Both the position numbers and the translations under genes were made by a program. A stretch of DNA of 64,000 nt from NCBI RefSeq assembly GCF_001651865.1, contig NZ_LPUX01000053.1, positions 744,001 through 808,000 of the forward strand, read 5' to 3'. Positions 1 through 8,932 of this stretch are shown one piece after another. The stretch is from Sinorhizobium glycinis (lineage in GTDB: Bacteria > Pseudomonadota > Alphaproteobacteria > Rhizobiales > Rhizobiaceae). Below the pieces are notes generated by a model. It worked only from the letters and a program-made list of their open reading frames with translations, was not told where the DNA came from and made no database searches. How positions within the stretch are numbered: position 1 is the stretch's first letter; each line of letters starts with the position of its first letter.

Positions 1-1181
1 TTTACGACAGCGTGGAGGAAATCCGCGCCCACGGCCAGACCATCGTCTACGCCGTCCATGAAAAGATCGGCCATCTCGGCATCTTCGTCTCCGCCGGCGT
101 CGCCCGGAAGGAGCACGACGAGTTTGCCTCCAACATCGATCTGATCGATGTGTTGCCGCCGGGGCTCTATGAAGCGGTGCTGAAGCCGGCAAACGAGGTT
201 GTCGACGGCAGGGAACTGGTTGCCGGGGAATGGGTCATGCGCTGCGAGGCGCGCACGCTCGACGACATCCGCGCCTTGGGCGGCAACGATCTCGAGGATG
301 AGCGCCGTTTCGCTACGGCAGCAAAGGTCTCCGAGATCAACCAGGCCCTTTACCGCACCTGCCTGCAGCCCGCGGTCACGGCAATGGCGACACCGGCCGT
401 GGCTCAGGCGATGCGGCGCATGCACCCGCTGCGCCTCCAGTACGAGTTCTTCGGCCCGAGCAATCCTTTCATGGCGTGGGTCCCGGCCGTCGCCGAGCGT
501 GTCCGCGAAAACCGTAGCCCGGCAGCTGCCGAGAATCCGTTCCTGGCGCTGCAGGAAAACATGTCGCGGCAGATCGTCGACGGTCTGGAAGCCTGGCGCC
601 GGTCGGCGGAACGGCTTGCGGAGGAGACCTTCCGCGCTCTCTACGGTTCGCCCGCCCTCCAAGCCGCAGTCGGCATCGATACCAAGTCCGACCGGCCGCC
701 GCGCAAGCCGGCAAAGAGCGAGCTGCACCAGGCACTCGTCAAGCAGCGGATCGACGCGCTCAAGGCCGAGATCACCCAAGGGGGTCTTCGCGAAGCCTTG
801 GCAAGGGCATTGCTGTTCGTCGGAAAGGCGCGCGGCGGCGCCGACGAGCGCGGCTTCGAGGCGATCCGCCGGCTGCGGCGCGCGCATCCGACCGCCAGCC
901 AACTGCCGCTTGCCGAATTCAAGGCGCTCCTGCGCAAGCAGTTCTTCATCCTGCTGCTCGACGAGGAGGCGGCGCTTGCGGCAATTCCGCAGCTGTTGCC
1001 GGAAGATCTGGAGGAGCGTCGCTCCGGCTTCGGCGCCCTTCGGGAGGTGCTGGAGGCCTCGGGTGCGCTGACGGGCGTCGCCGCCGAGCGGCTGGAGCGG
1101 GTGGCCAGGCTTTTCGGCGTCGGCAGCGAAGCAGTCCGCTTCGTGGCGCCGAAGACCGCACGCCAGCGCACGTCGTCCTGA
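1..1181 (+). CDS. DUF3141 family protein, C-terminal part (5' end outside window)
   Basis: The reading frame is open from base 3, so the true start lies upstream; about 393 residues are visible. The sequence is largely soluble and helical, with an early stretch (IVYAVHEKIGHLGIFVSAGVA) typical of the part of DUF3141 proteins that follows the alpha/beta-hydrolase-like fold, and a C-terminal helical region with a Lys-Pro-rich linker around residues 230-245. DUF3141 proteins are loosely annotated as PHA-synthase-like; their activity is not established. The gene ends 26 bases before pta and is co-directional with pta, ackA and fabI, so it is probably the first visible gene of an acyl-phosphate operon. 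Family assignment is from recall of similar rhizobial operons. Confidence 0.75.
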   Translation, partial: YDSVEEIRAHGQTIVYAVHEKIGHLGIFVSAGVARKEHDEFASNIDLIDVLPPGLYEAVLKPANEVVDGRELVAGEWVMRCEARTLDDIRALGGNDLEDERRFATAAKVSEINQALYRTCLQPAVTAMATPAVAQAMRRMHPLRLQYEFFGPSNPFMAWVPAVAERVRENRSPAAAENPFLALQENMSRQIVDGLEAWRRSAERLAEETFRALYGSPALQAAVGIDTKSDRPPRKPAKSELHQALVKQRIDALKAEITQGGLREALARALLFVGKARGGADERGFEAIRRLRRAHPTASQLPLAEFKALLRKQFFILLLDEEAALAAIPQLLPEDLEERRSGFGALREVLEASGALTGVAAERLERVARLFGVGSEAVRFVAPKTARQRTSS

Positions 1182-1207
1182 TCGACAAGGCAAGGAGGAC
1201 CGACCCC

Positions 1208-2164
1208 ATGTCCGAGGTGACCGCGTTGACGGCCCAGCCGTCCAAGTACGACCGCCTGATCGCTGCCGCGCGGGCCGAAGTGCCCGCGGTCACCATCGTT
1301 GTCCATCCCTGCGACGAAACCTCGCTGCGCGGCGCCCTCGAGGCCGCGGAGATGGGGCTGATCAAGCCGCTGCTGGTGGGGCCCGAGGCAAAGATCCGCT
1401 ACGTCGCGGCGGAGTACGGGCTCGATCTCGGCGACCGGGAGATCATCGATGCGCCGCATAGCCACGCCGCCGCCGCCAAGGCGGTCCAACTGATCCGCGA
1501 AGGCAAGGGCGAACTTCTGATGAAGGGGAGCCTCCATACCGACGAACTGATGCATGAAGTCGCCGCTTCCGCCACAGGCCTCAGGACCGACCGACGGATC
1601 AGCCACGTCTTCGTCATGGATGTGCCCGGCCACGCCGACACGCTCTTCATCACGGATGCCGCGATCAACATTTTCCCGGACCTCGAAGCCAAGCGCGACA
1701 TCGTCCAGAACGCCATCGACCTCTGGGTGACGATCGGCCTCGGCGAACCGCGTGTCGCCATCGTCTCGGCGGTGGAGACGGTCACGACCAAGATCCCTTC
1801 GACGATCGACGCAGCGTCGCTCTGCAAGATGGCCGAGCGCGGCCAGATCACCGGCGGCCTGCTCGACGGGCCGCTTGCCTTCGACAACGCCATCGACCCG
1901 GAAGCCGCGCGCATCAAGGGCATCAGATCGCCCGTTGCCGGCCACGCGCAGATCATCGTGGTGCCGGACCTCGAAGCGGGCAACATGCTCGCCAAGAACC
2001 TGACCTTCCTTGCCCATGCCGATGCGGCCGGCATCGTTCTCGGCGCGCGCGTGCCGATCGTGCTCACCTCGCGGGCGGATACGGTTCGCACCCGCCTCGC
2101 GTCCTGCGCCGTCGCCGCGCTGTTTGCGGCCCGGCGACGGGCAACACAAGTGGCGGCGGTGTAG
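1208..2164 (+). CDS. pta: phosphate acetyl/butyryltransferase
   Basis: Transfers an acyl group from CoA to phosphate, giving acetyl-phosphate (or butyryl-phosphate) in the cytoplasm. At 318 residues it is the short PTA_PTB type and lacks the regulatory N-terminal domain of E. coli Pta. Family features include the [10 protein letters not shown] segment near the N-terminus, [20 protein letters not shown] in the middle and [14 protein letters not shown] towards the end. The ATG is preceded by a strong AAGGAGGA site. The stop lies 4 bases before ackA, so the pair is surely co-transcribed. In S. meliloti a pta-ackA operon is known to be PhoB-controlled; the promoter here would be outside the window. 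Acetyl versus butyryl preference cannot be read from the sequence. Confidence 0.93.
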   Translation: MSEVTALTAQPSKYDRLIAAARAEVPAVTIVVHPCDETSLRGALEAAEMGLIKPLLVGPEAKIRYVAAEYGLDLGDREIIDAPHSHAAAAKAVQLIREGKGELLMKGSLHTDELMHEVAASATGLRTDRRISHVFVMDVPGHADTLFITDAAINIFPDLEAKRDIVQNAIDLWVTIGLGEPRVAIVSAVETVTTKIPSTIDAASLCKMAERGQITGGLLDGPLAFDNAIDPEAARIKGIRSPVAGHAQIIVVPDLEAGNMLAKNLTFLAHADAAGIVLGARVPIVLTSRADTVRTRLASCAVAALFAARRRATQVAAV

Positions 2165-2168
2165 CACC

Positions 2169-3353
2169 ATGGACGCGATCCTTGTCGTCAATGCCGGATC
2201 GTCGAGCCTGAAGTTCCAGGTTTTCGGCATCGCGGATGGGGGGCTTGAGCGCCAGGTGCGCGGCCAGATCAGCGGCATCGGTACGCGGCCGCACTTAAAG
2301 GCCAACGGGGCCGACGGGGCGGTCCTCGTCGATCGCGGCTACGACCTCAAAGCCATTGGCGACCTGCCCGACGCCATTTCCGCGGCGCGGGAGTGGCTGC
2401 TGACGCTGGACGGTTTCGAGTTGCGTGCAATCGGCCACCGTGTCGTCCATGGCGGCCCCGATTACACGCAGCCCGTGCTCATCGATGCGACGGTGGTCGA
2501 TCGCCTTGCGAGCTATCAGGACCTGGCGCCGCTGCACCAGCCGAACAATCTGGCGCCGATCCGCCTCGCCATGGAGATCAATCCCGACGTCCCGCAGGTC
2601 GCCTGCTTCGACACGGCGTTTCACCGCGGACATCCCGAACATGCCGATTGCTACGCCCTGCCGCGGACCTTCCATGACCAGGGCGTCCGGCGCTACGGCT
2701 TCCACGGTCTTTCCTACGAATACGTGGCCGAGCGGCTGCGTGAGATGGCACCGAAGGTCGCCGGCGGCAAGGTCGTCGTCGCCCATCTCGGAAGCGGTGC
2801 CTCGATGTGCGCGCTGCGCGACGGCCGCAGCATCGAGAGCACCATGGGCTTCACCGCACTCGATGGCCTGCCGATGGGAACACGGCCGGGCCAGCTCGAT
2901 CCGGGCGTCGTGCTCTACCTGATCAAAGAGAAGGGCCTGACTGTCGAGGCGGTCTCGGATCTTCTCTACCATGATGCCGGCCTGAAGGGTCTATCCGGCA
3001 TCTCCAACGACATGCGTGAGCTTTTGGCAAGCGATGATCCCCGTGCTGCCTTCGCGATCGCCCACTTCGTGCATCGCTGCGGGCTGAACGCGGGCATGCT
3101 TGCCGCGGCGCTGGGCGGCGTCGATGCTTTCATCTTCACCGCGGGGGTGGGCGAGAATTCGCCGCCGATCCGCGCCAGGATCGCCGAGGGTCTCGCCTGG
3201 CTTGGCGCCGAACTAGATGCCGTGGCGAACGAGGCCGGCGCGGGGGTGATCTCGACGCCTAGGAGCCGCGTCGCACTTCACGTCATTTCGACCGACGAGG
3301 AACTGATGATCGCGCGCCACACGCTGGCGCTCATCCGCGCTCACACAGCCTGA
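2169..3353 (+). CDS. ackA: acetate kinase
   Basis: Converts acetyl-phosphate and ADP to acetate and ATP, completing the pathway begun by the adjacent transferase. The 394-residue length matches the family. The N-terminal NAGSSSLKF phosphate-binding motif, FDTAFH, the GHRVVHGG segment and the C-terminal [11 protein letters not shown] motif are all present. I chose the ATG at 2169 because it gives the canonical N-terminus [13 protein letters not shown]; the open frame extends 53 codons further upstream inside pta, without family sequence. It starts 4 bases after the pta stop. With FabI 16 bases downstream the run suggests disposal of acyl-CoA through acyl-phosphate. Confidence 0.96.
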   Translation: MDAILVVNAGSSSLKFQVFGIADGGLERQVRGQISGIGTRPHLKANGADGAVLVDRGYDLKAIGDLPDAISAAREWLLTLDGFELRAIGHRVVHGGPDYTQPVLIDATVVDRLASYQDLAPLHQPNNLAPIRLAMEINPDVPQVACFDTAFHRGHPEHADCYALPRTFHDQGVRRYGFHGLSYEYVAERLREMAPKVAGGKVVVAHLGSGASMCALRDGRSIESTMGFTALDGLPMGTRPGQLDPGVVLYLIKEKGLTVEAVSDLLYHDAGLKGLSGISNDMRELLASDDPRAAFAIAHFVHRCGLNAGMLAAALGGVDAFIFTAGVGENSPPIRARIAEGLAWLGAELDAVANEAGAGVISTPRSRVALHVISTDEELMIARHTLALIRAHTA

Positions 3354-3369
3354 CTGAGGAGATACGTCG

Positions 3370-4155
3370 ATGCCGATTCCCACCGCCAAGGCCAAGCTCC
3401 TCGAAGGCCGCAAGGGCCTGATCGTCGGCATTGCCAACGACCGCTCGATTGCCTGGGGTTGCGCCCGTGCCTTCCGCGCCTTCGGTGCGGAGCTCGCGGT
3501 CACCTATCTCAACGACAAGGCGAAGCCCCATGTGGAGCCGCTGGCCCGCGAGCTCGAAGTTCCGATCTTCCTCCCGTTGGACGTCGCCGTGCCCGGCCAG
3601 ATCGAGGCCGTGTTCGAGCGGATCGGCGAAACCTGGGGCGAGCTCGACTTCCTCGTTCACTCGATCGCCTTTTCACCGAAGGACACGCTTGGCGGGCGGG
3701 TGACCGACGTTCCGCGCGAGGGATTCCTGACCACGATGGAGATTTCCTGCTGGTCATTCATTCGCATGGCGCACCTCGCCGAACCGCTGATGAAGAGGGG
3801 CGGCACGCTGTTCACCATGACCTATCACGGTTCACAGGTGGTGGTGGAGAACTACAATGTCATGGGGGTTGCCAAGGCCGCGCTCGAAAGCGCCGTGCGC
3901 TATATCGCGGCCGAGCTCGGCCCCAAGGGAATTCGCGTGCACGCGATCTCTCCCGGAGCGCTCGCCACCCGGGCTGCCTCCGGCATCCCGGAATTCGACG
4001 CGCTGCTGGAGAAGACGAAGGTGAAGTCGCCGACGCGTGAACTCATTGACATCGACGACGTGGGGGTGGCGACCGCGTTTCTCGCGCACGACGCGGCGCG
4101 GCTGATCACCGGTCAGGTGCTTTACGTCGACGGCGGCTACCATATCATCGACTGA
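3370..4155 (+). CDS. fabI: enoyl-ACP reductase (NADH)
   Basis: Reduces trans-2-enoyl-ACP in the last step of fatty acid elongation. It is a short-chain dehydrogenase fold of 261 residues. It has the FabI-type nucleotide site GIANDRSIAWG rather than the usual TGxxxGIG. It also has the two-tyrosine active site Tyr152/Tyr162 with Lys169, spaced as in E. coli FabI (Y146, Y156, K163). The SD sequence AGGAG stands 8 bases before the ATG. It is the last gene of the DUF3141-pta-ackA-fabI run and probably a second FabI copy, as rhizobia usually carry another elsewhere. Its role beside pta and ackA is not explained by the sequence. Confidence 0.92.
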   Translation: MPIPTAKAKLLEGRKGLIVGIANDRSIAWGCARAFRAFGAELAVTYLNDKAKPHVEPLARELEVPIFLPLDVAVPGQIEAVFERIGETWGELDFLVHSIAFSPKDTLGGRVTDVPREGFLTTMEISCWSFIRMAHLAEPLMKRGGTLFTMTYHGSQVVVENYNVMGVAKAALESAVRYIAAELGPKGIRVHAISPGALATRAASGIPEFDALLEKTKVKSPTRELIDIDDVGVATAFLAHDAARLITGQVLYVDGGYHIID

Positions 4156-4221
4156 CATCAGGCAGCCATCTCGAGGGAGCACTAAAGATGGGCTTTTGCA
4201 GCTCCTTCCTCCGACTTTCGC

Positions 4222-5367
4222 TCATTGGCCCGTTCCAGGTGGTAAAAGAAACAGCGTCAGCGCGAATATCGCGTAGACGGCGAGCGCCATCACGCCCGCG
4301 TACCACGCTGCGTGCCCGCCATTGGACAAGAGAGATGCCGCCATAGTGGCGATTAGCATCATTGCGACCGCGCCCGGCCAAAACTGCAGGGACATCGGTT
4401 CCGGTCCTATGAAATAGCTGACGAGCACCAGGACAGGCGCGACAAAGAGAGCGATCTGCGCCGCGCTGCCGAGCGCGATGCCGACGCTCAGGTCGAGGCG
4501 ATTGGCGCGCGCGGCCGAGAAGGCACTGGTCATCTCCGCGGCTCCCCCCACGAGGGCGACGACAATGAAGCCGACGAAGGCGGGTGTCATCCCGAGATGC
4601 TGCGCGGCGACTTGCACGGAGCCGACGAATATCTCGCTGACCATCGCGACCAAAAGCGTGACAACAGTCAGCACGACGGTCCCCACCGGAAGCGACCATG
4701 GTGCCTCGTCGACATCGGCATGACCGGCGCTCGCAAAGAGCTCCCGGTGCGTCCTCAAGGAAAACAACATTCCCAATCCGTAGACAGCGATGAGAAGGAT
4801 CGCCAAACCCAGGCTCAGCTTCTGAGAGAAGGCGACTGCGGGGGTCCGATCCACTTCGCTGATCAGGGAAGGAACCAGAATTGCGATCGTCGCCAGGAAC
4901 AACAGGCTCGCCTGGAAGCGTGCGTTCACCCGATTGAACTCCTGCAGGTGATGTTTGAGCCCGCCGATGAGGAAGGCGCCGCCCAACATGAAGAGGGTGT
5001 TGGTGACGATAGCGCCTGCGATTGAGGCTTTGACCAACAGATACTGGCCGGCCTGCAGGGCCGCGAGCGAGATCACGAGTTCGGTTAAATTGCCAAGTGT
5101 CGCGTTTAGCAACCCGCCGACCGCATCACCGGTCTTCGCTGCCACCGACTCGGTCGCGCGACTGAGCAGCGCCGCGAGCGGCACGATCGCCGCAATCGAT
5201 AGGACGAATAGCCAGGTGTGCGCCTCCGGGAATACCTGCTCAAAAAGGAAAACGACGGGTACGAAGACGATTAGCGTAAAAAGAGGGCTTCGCCGTACCT
5301 CGGCCAAGACCGTTCCTATTGCGGAGCGAGGCGGCGCAATAGTGCTCGTTTCTTCGAACTTGCGCAT
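4222..5367 (-). CDS. calcium/proton antiporter (CaCA/Cax family)
   Basis: Inner-membrane cation exchanger of 381 residues with about 11 hydrophobic segments. Both signature repeats of the family are visible: GNLTELVISLAAL in the first half and GGAAEMTSAFSAARANRLDL in the second, carrying the acidic residues expected to bind the cation. The start chosen is the ATG at 5367 (MRKFEETSTIAP), which has a GAGG site 8 bases upstream; an in-frame ATG 23 codons earlier has no such site and adds a non-conserved stretch. The gene is convergent with fabI. Ca2+ is the usual substrate, but Na+ or K+ exchange (ChaA-like) cannot be excluded. Confidence 0.88.
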   Translation of the reverse strand: MRKFEETSTIAPPRSAIGTVLAEVRRSPLFTLIVFVPVVFLFEQVFPEAHTWLFVLSIAAIVPLAALLSRATESVAAKTGDAVGGLLNATLGNLTELVISLAALQAGQYLLVKASIAGAIVTNTLFMLGGAFLIGGLKHHLQEFNRVNARFQASLLFLATIAILVPSLISEVDRTPAVAFSQKLSLGLAILLIAVYGLGMLFSLRTHRELFASAGHADVDEAPWSLPVGTVVLTVVTLLVAMVSEIFVGSVQVAAQHLGMTPAFVGFIVVALVGGAAEMTSAFSAARANRLDLSVGIALGSAAQIALFVAPVLVLVSYFIGPEPMSLQFWPGAVAMMLIATMAASLLSNGGHAAWYAGVMALAVYAIFALTLFLLPPGTGQ

Positions 5368-5540
5368 CGGAGTGCCCTCAGCAGCAGAGCTGTCAAAAGT
5401 ATTTAATAGTATGCAGAGCCGACCGTCGCAGCGCATTGACCCGTGTCAATTTCACGCAGCAACGTGGCCGGTGCGGTATGCCAGGGAGCCGGATGACGCT
5501 GCGCTCTGCCACGGCCGCACGCCCTCGGTGCCCTGAAAGC

Positions 5541-5978
5541 TCAGGCCCTTTCTCTGGGCTCCGTCTCGCGAAAATAGAGGCGCTGGATTACGGCCATCAT
5601 CAGTGCCGTTGCCCACCCAAAAATGATCCATCCATTGATCGCTTCGAAGGTGGCGACCTGGCGCCATTCCTTGCCAAGGACGATGTCGCCATAACCCACG
5701 GTGGTGAAAGTGACAGTCGAGAAGTAAAGTGCGTCTTCAAGGCTGGTCAGGGCTTGCGAAAAGTAATAAAGGGCGGCCCAAAGGACGACGTCAAGTGCGA
5801 TCGGAAGAATAAGGTATGTTACCCATGCGACAGTCACAAATGTCGGGTAACGCTCCAAGACGTCTCGCCGGTTCTTTTCCATATGACGAAAAGCATTTAG
5901 CCCAGCGGACATGAAGAACGCCTGTATGGCGACCGTTGCTGCGATCATGCCACAAGCAAGAGCCAATCGAAATAGCAC
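5541..5978 (-). CDS. small potassium channel with TVGYGD filter
   Basis: Two-helix-plus-pore ion channel. The selectivity filter TVGYGD follows a pore helix (EDALYFSTVTFT), with hydrophobic segments before it (LALACGMIAATVAIQAFF; VTVAWVTYLILPIALDVVLW) and after it (WIIFGWATALMMAVI). The frame is open up to 6152, but the N-terminal extension is hydrophilic and unlike channels. I place the start at the GTG at 5978, preceded by GGAGGTGA, giving 145 residues; other GTG codons at 5984 and 5990 are possible. No cytoplasmic regulatory (RCK or cyclic-nucleotide) domain is present. It lies downstream of a Gre-like gene and 173 bases upstream of the cation antiporter on the same strand. A shared ion-homeostasis role is only suggested. 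Confidence 0.82.
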   Translation of the reverse strand: MLFRLALACGMIAATVAIQAFFMSAGLNAFRHMEKNRRDVLERYPTFVTVAWVTYLILPIALDVVLWAALYYFSQALTSLEDALYFSTVTFTTVGYGDIVLGKEWRQVATFEAINGWIIFGWATALMMAVIQRLYFRETEPRERA

Positions 5979-6342
5979 CCTCACCTCCACTACCAGCAGA
6001 TTGCCTTGGACATGCTCTTGACACCGCTGCCAGTCCGGTCGCCAGAGCAGCGAAGGTCGCCGCCTTACCGCTGAATGCTCCAACAATACCTCGCATGACG
6101 CGGGAATGGCACTCACCCAGCGATGTTTCGACTGCAAAGTAGGGCTCCGCATGATCCCGGCCGAAAATCTGATGCTTTAGTGTCAGCGGGCCGGCCAAAA
6201 TGCCGGTGAGTTTCCGTCAGACCAACCCTCTGCAGGTGCCCCAGCCAGTTTCATGCTTACAATTGATCTCGTCTCGGCAGCGCGCGGAATCACCCCACTT
6301 GCACTCCCGCAAAGGGCGCTGGCAATGCCGAAGGTGGGTGCT
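5979..6342. other. intergenic stretch with no supported gene
   Basis: The 364 bases between the channel and the Gre-like gene hold open frames on both strands, but none has a ribosome binding site with family-like sequence. The left half may be a longer N-terminus of the channel. I see no clear terminator, repeat or RNA gene here. Confidence 0.4.
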
Positions 6343-6825
6343 TCAAGAAATTGCGACAATCTCGAGCTCTTGGCCGCCTACGCTCACCACGTCCCCGATC
6401 GCCTTGCCCATGAGAATCCGGGCGACCGGAGACACATAGGAAATAGACCCAAGTTTCGGGTCTGCTTCGTCTTCTCCGACGATTCGATAGGTCTGCACCC
6501 GCCCATCCTCACGGCTGAAGCTTACCGTGCTGCCAAAAGCCACAGTTTCTCCTGAAGTCGGATCGGGGACTACCTGAGCCGTGCGAACTCTTTCCGCACA
6601 GTAGCGCAGATCACGCAGGGGCCCGGCAGCTTGCCGCCGCCGCTCATTCACGTCTTCGATCGCGCTTGCAGCAGAATAACCCTCGCGAGCCTGTTGGAGC
6701 TGCGATTCCAGAGCCTTCAATCCCGCTTTCGTCACGAGGTTCGGGTGTGGTGAAATCGGGCGGCCGGGCAGCAGAGTTTCGGAAGCTGTTTCGGCGCTTT
6801 CTTCCTTGGTGAAGGCAACGCTCAA
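6343..6825 (-). CDS. GreA/GreB-family transcription elongation factor-like protein
   Basis: A 160-residue protein with an N-terminal coiled coil (about residues 28-80) and a C-terminal FKBP-like Gre domain (about 90-158; VAFGSTVSF, YRIVGEDEAD, SPVARILMGKAIGDVV). The start is a TTG at 6825 preceded by GGAGT; it yields MSVAFTKEESAE, the N-terminus I recall for rhizobial homologues. The coiled-coil tip does not show the DxxENAEY acidic motif that lets GreA provoke RNA cleavage; it reads AIEDVNERRRQAA instead. The protein may therefore bind the RNA polymerase secondary channel without cleavage activity. It is likely a paralogue of the housekeeping GreA. Confidence is high for the family and low for the exact role. 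Confidence 0.85.
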   Translation of the reverse strand: MSVAFTKEESAETASETLLPGRPISPHPNLVTKAGLKALESQLQQAREGYSAASAIEDVNERRRQAAGPLRDLRYCAERVRTAQVVPDPTSGETVAFGSTVSFSREDGRVQTYRIVGEDEADPKLGSISYVSPVARILMGKAIGDVVSVGGQELEIVAIS

Positions 6826-6946
6826 AATTGGGACTCCGTTTAGACGTGTTGCACTCTCACAGCTCGTAAAGAGGAACTGACCACCGAACATACGACGATA
6901 ACCGACCGACCGCCAATATCGAGCTGTCGGTAATCCGCGGCTGCTC

Positions 6947-7579
6947 TCACCTCGGCCGCCTCACCACCCTCACCTTCCCGCTCTTTCCTCCGCCGCAGAA
7001 GAACCGCCCCCCGCCATCGGACTCCAGCCCCGACACGCCCATTCCGGCCGGCATCTCGAGGCTCTCCAGCACCTTGCCCGTTGCGGGATCGACGTGCCGC
7101 ACCTCGCTTTCGTCACCCTCCCAGGTGCCGTGCCAGAGCTCGCCGTCGACCCAGGTGACGCCGGTGACGACGCGGTTGGATTCGATGGTGCGAAGAATCG
7201 CTCCGGTTTCGGGGTCGATCTGGTGGATCTTGCGCCCGCGGTGCTGCCCGACCCAGAGCGTCCCTTCGGCCCAGGCGAGCCCCGAGTCGCCCCCCTCGCC
7301 GGGTGCCGGGATCGTCGAAAGCACGCGGCCGGTCTTCGGGTCGATCTTCTGGATCCGATCCTCGGCGATCTGGTAGAGGTGTCGGCCGTTGAAGGCCGTT
7401 CCGGCATGTGCGGCGACATCGATGGCGCGCACCGTCTCGCCGCTCGCCGGGTCAAAGGCGTTGAGCTTGTCGCCGGACGCGAACCAGACATGCTGGCCGT
7501 CGAAGGTGACGCCATGCACGTTGTCGGCGCCAGGAAAGGGTCCATATTCGCGGAGAATTTCGGCCTGAGAATGTTTCAT
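6947..7579 (-). CDS. PQQ/YVTN-type beta-propeller repeat protein
   Basis: A 210-residue cytoplasmic protein with no signal peptide, built from four or five repeats of about 40 residues. The repeat signature is x-x-x-D-P-x-(S/T)-G-x-x-(L/V)-x-(A/T)-I: LNAFDPASGETVRAI, IQKIDPKTGRVLSTI, IHQIDPETGAILRTI and VRHVDPATGKVLESL. This is a partial beta-propeller, related to the Vgb / glutaminyl-cyclotransferase-like group. The start is the ATG at 7579 (MKHSQAEIL); 7 codons of upstream frame are ignored. It lies 43 bases downstream of the HTH gene on the same strand and is probably co-transcribed with it. A ligand or enzymatic activity cannot be assigned. Confidence 0.78.
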   Translation of the reverse strand: MKHSQAEILREYGPFPGADNVHGVTFDGQHVWFASGDKLNAFDPASGETVRAIDVAAHAGTAFNGRHLYQIAEDRIQKIDPKTGRVLSTIPAPGEGGDSGLAWAEGTLWVGQHRGRKIHQIDPETGAILRTIESNRVVTGVTWVDGELWHGTWEGDESEVRHVDPATGKVLESLEMPAGMGVSGLESDGGGRFFCGGGKSGKVRVVRRPR

Positions 7580-7622
7580 GCGTGCAGCCCTCGATAACAA
7601 GAGATCGTTTGACGCGCCGATC

Positions 7623-8840
7623 CTAGTCGCCCGGCAGCGGACCGGGGAGTAACAAGGTTGTCGGGAATGCCGGTACCGGCGGGCTCATCCAGCGGCGCGC
7701 CCGCCCGCGGCCGAACGACTGTACCTTGGCCGCAGCCGAAAGCGTTTCCAGCGCCCGCTGTACGGTGCGCGGGCTGGTGCCAAGGGCAATCGCGAGCGCC
7801 GAGCTCGACCAAGCCTCACCGTCGGCAAGAAAGGCGAGCACCGCCGCATGCTGCCCTTCAAGCGGCGGCGCCAGCACGACGACCTCGCCGGCCCGCGGCG
7901 CCAGCGCGAAACCGCGCTTCGTCGCCCTCACCTCTGCCAGCTTGCCAAGCTCCGCCCGAAGCCGACCGATCTCGACACGCAATCTTGCGCGATGCGATTC
8001 ATCGGCATGCTTTGCCCGGAAGGCGCGCGCGACGAGCGTGCCTCTCGGCACGTCGCCGGGCCAGGCCTCCCCGAGTGCGCGTGCCAGCGCGAACAAGACC
8101 GGCCGCGTCGCAAGCGACACCACCAGGCCTCCGCCCCGCACGACATGGCGGCAGGCGTCCACGACAAGTGCTTGCGACGCCAACAGCGCTTCGACCTCCT
8201 CGAGCGGGAGGGAGCGCTCCCCGCCCCCAGCGATCAGGCGCGCCGCGGGCGTGTCGAGGACGAGGGACGCGCTTTCGACCTCCGCCGACAGTGCGGGAAT
8301 ATTGGCTTGGCGCGCCGCTTGTTCGGCGCGCGCCAGCGCAGAACGCGCCGCCTTGGTCTGCAGCCGGCGAATGGCGATTCCGGCAACCACCAGCTCGTAG
8401 GCGGCCCGCGAGGCGGGCGGAAGCAGTGTAGGATCGACGTGAGCGAGGGCGCGCTCGGCCTCGTCGAGCCGGCCGACCAGCAGCAGGCGCCGCACCTCGA
8501 GATTTCGCGCATGGGCGGCATTTATCCAGTCACGATGCATTTCGAGCGTCGCCCGCGCCGTGTCGAGGGCCTTTGCAGGCCAGGAGAGATCGCGCGCGAC
8601 GAGGGCGATTTCGGCCTCGGCGACGACGCACCTGGCGCGTGCCATCGCCTCTTTCGGACCGAAGGCGCGCGCGGCATTCTTGAGGAGGGTCTTTGCCCGA
8701 GCGAGGTCGCCGAGCTGCGCCAGGGCGATGCCCCTGAGCGCCAGCGCCGGTGGATCGTCGCGCAGCGCAACCCGCTTCAGCGCGCCGAGCGGATCGCCTG
8801 TCGCAAGCGCGCGCGCCGCAGCGGTGATCAGCGAATCCAT
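7623..8840 (-). CDS. putative transcriptional regulator with TPR-like N-terminus and two winged-helix regions
   Basis: The 405-residue protein has an Ala/Leu/Arg-rich, TPR-like helical N-terminal half (about residues 1-200). A region around 260-320 resembles an OmpR-type winged helix (ARLRVEIGRLRAELGKL followed by the basic wing RATKRGFAL). A second helix-turn-helix lies near the C-terminus (SSSALAIALGTSPRTVQRAL). It is divergent from the DUF899 gene 92 bases away and is followed by the propeller gene, so it probably controls one or both. I know of no characterised homologue. The domain reading is by eye; the double DNA-binding arrangement needs a profile search. Confidence 0.7.
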   Translation of the reverse strand: MDSLITAAARALATGDPLGALKRVALRDDPPALALRGIALAQLGDLARAKTLLKNAARAFGPKEAMARARCVVAEAEIALVARDLSWPAKALDTARATLEMHRDWINAAHARNLEVRRLLLVGRLDEAERALAHVDPTLLPPASRAAYELVVAGIAIRRLQTKAARSALARAEQAARQANIPALSAEVESASLVLDTPAARLIAGGGERSLPLEEVEALLASQALVVDACRHVVRGGGLVVSLATRPVLFALARALGEAWPGDVPRGTLVARAFRAKHADESHRARLRVEIGRLRAELGKLAEVRATKRGFALAPRAGEVVVLAPPLEGQHAAVLAFLADGEAWSSSALAIALGTSPRTVQRALETLSAAAKVQSFGRGRARRWMSPPVPAFPTTLLLPGPLPGD

Positions 8841-8932
8841 CGAAATCCCGTCACACTTGTAACTCCCACCGCATCCATTTCCGGAGCTAACTCTATCCCG
8901 TGACCCATCGAGCCGAAAGAAGGAGAAAAGCG

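Noticed and set aside
641-2305. Long open frame on the minus strand across pta and DUF3141
   Set aside because: Antisense to two well-supported genes; biased composition (His/Arg/Asp-rich) typical of mirror frames in GC-rich DNA, and no family sequence.
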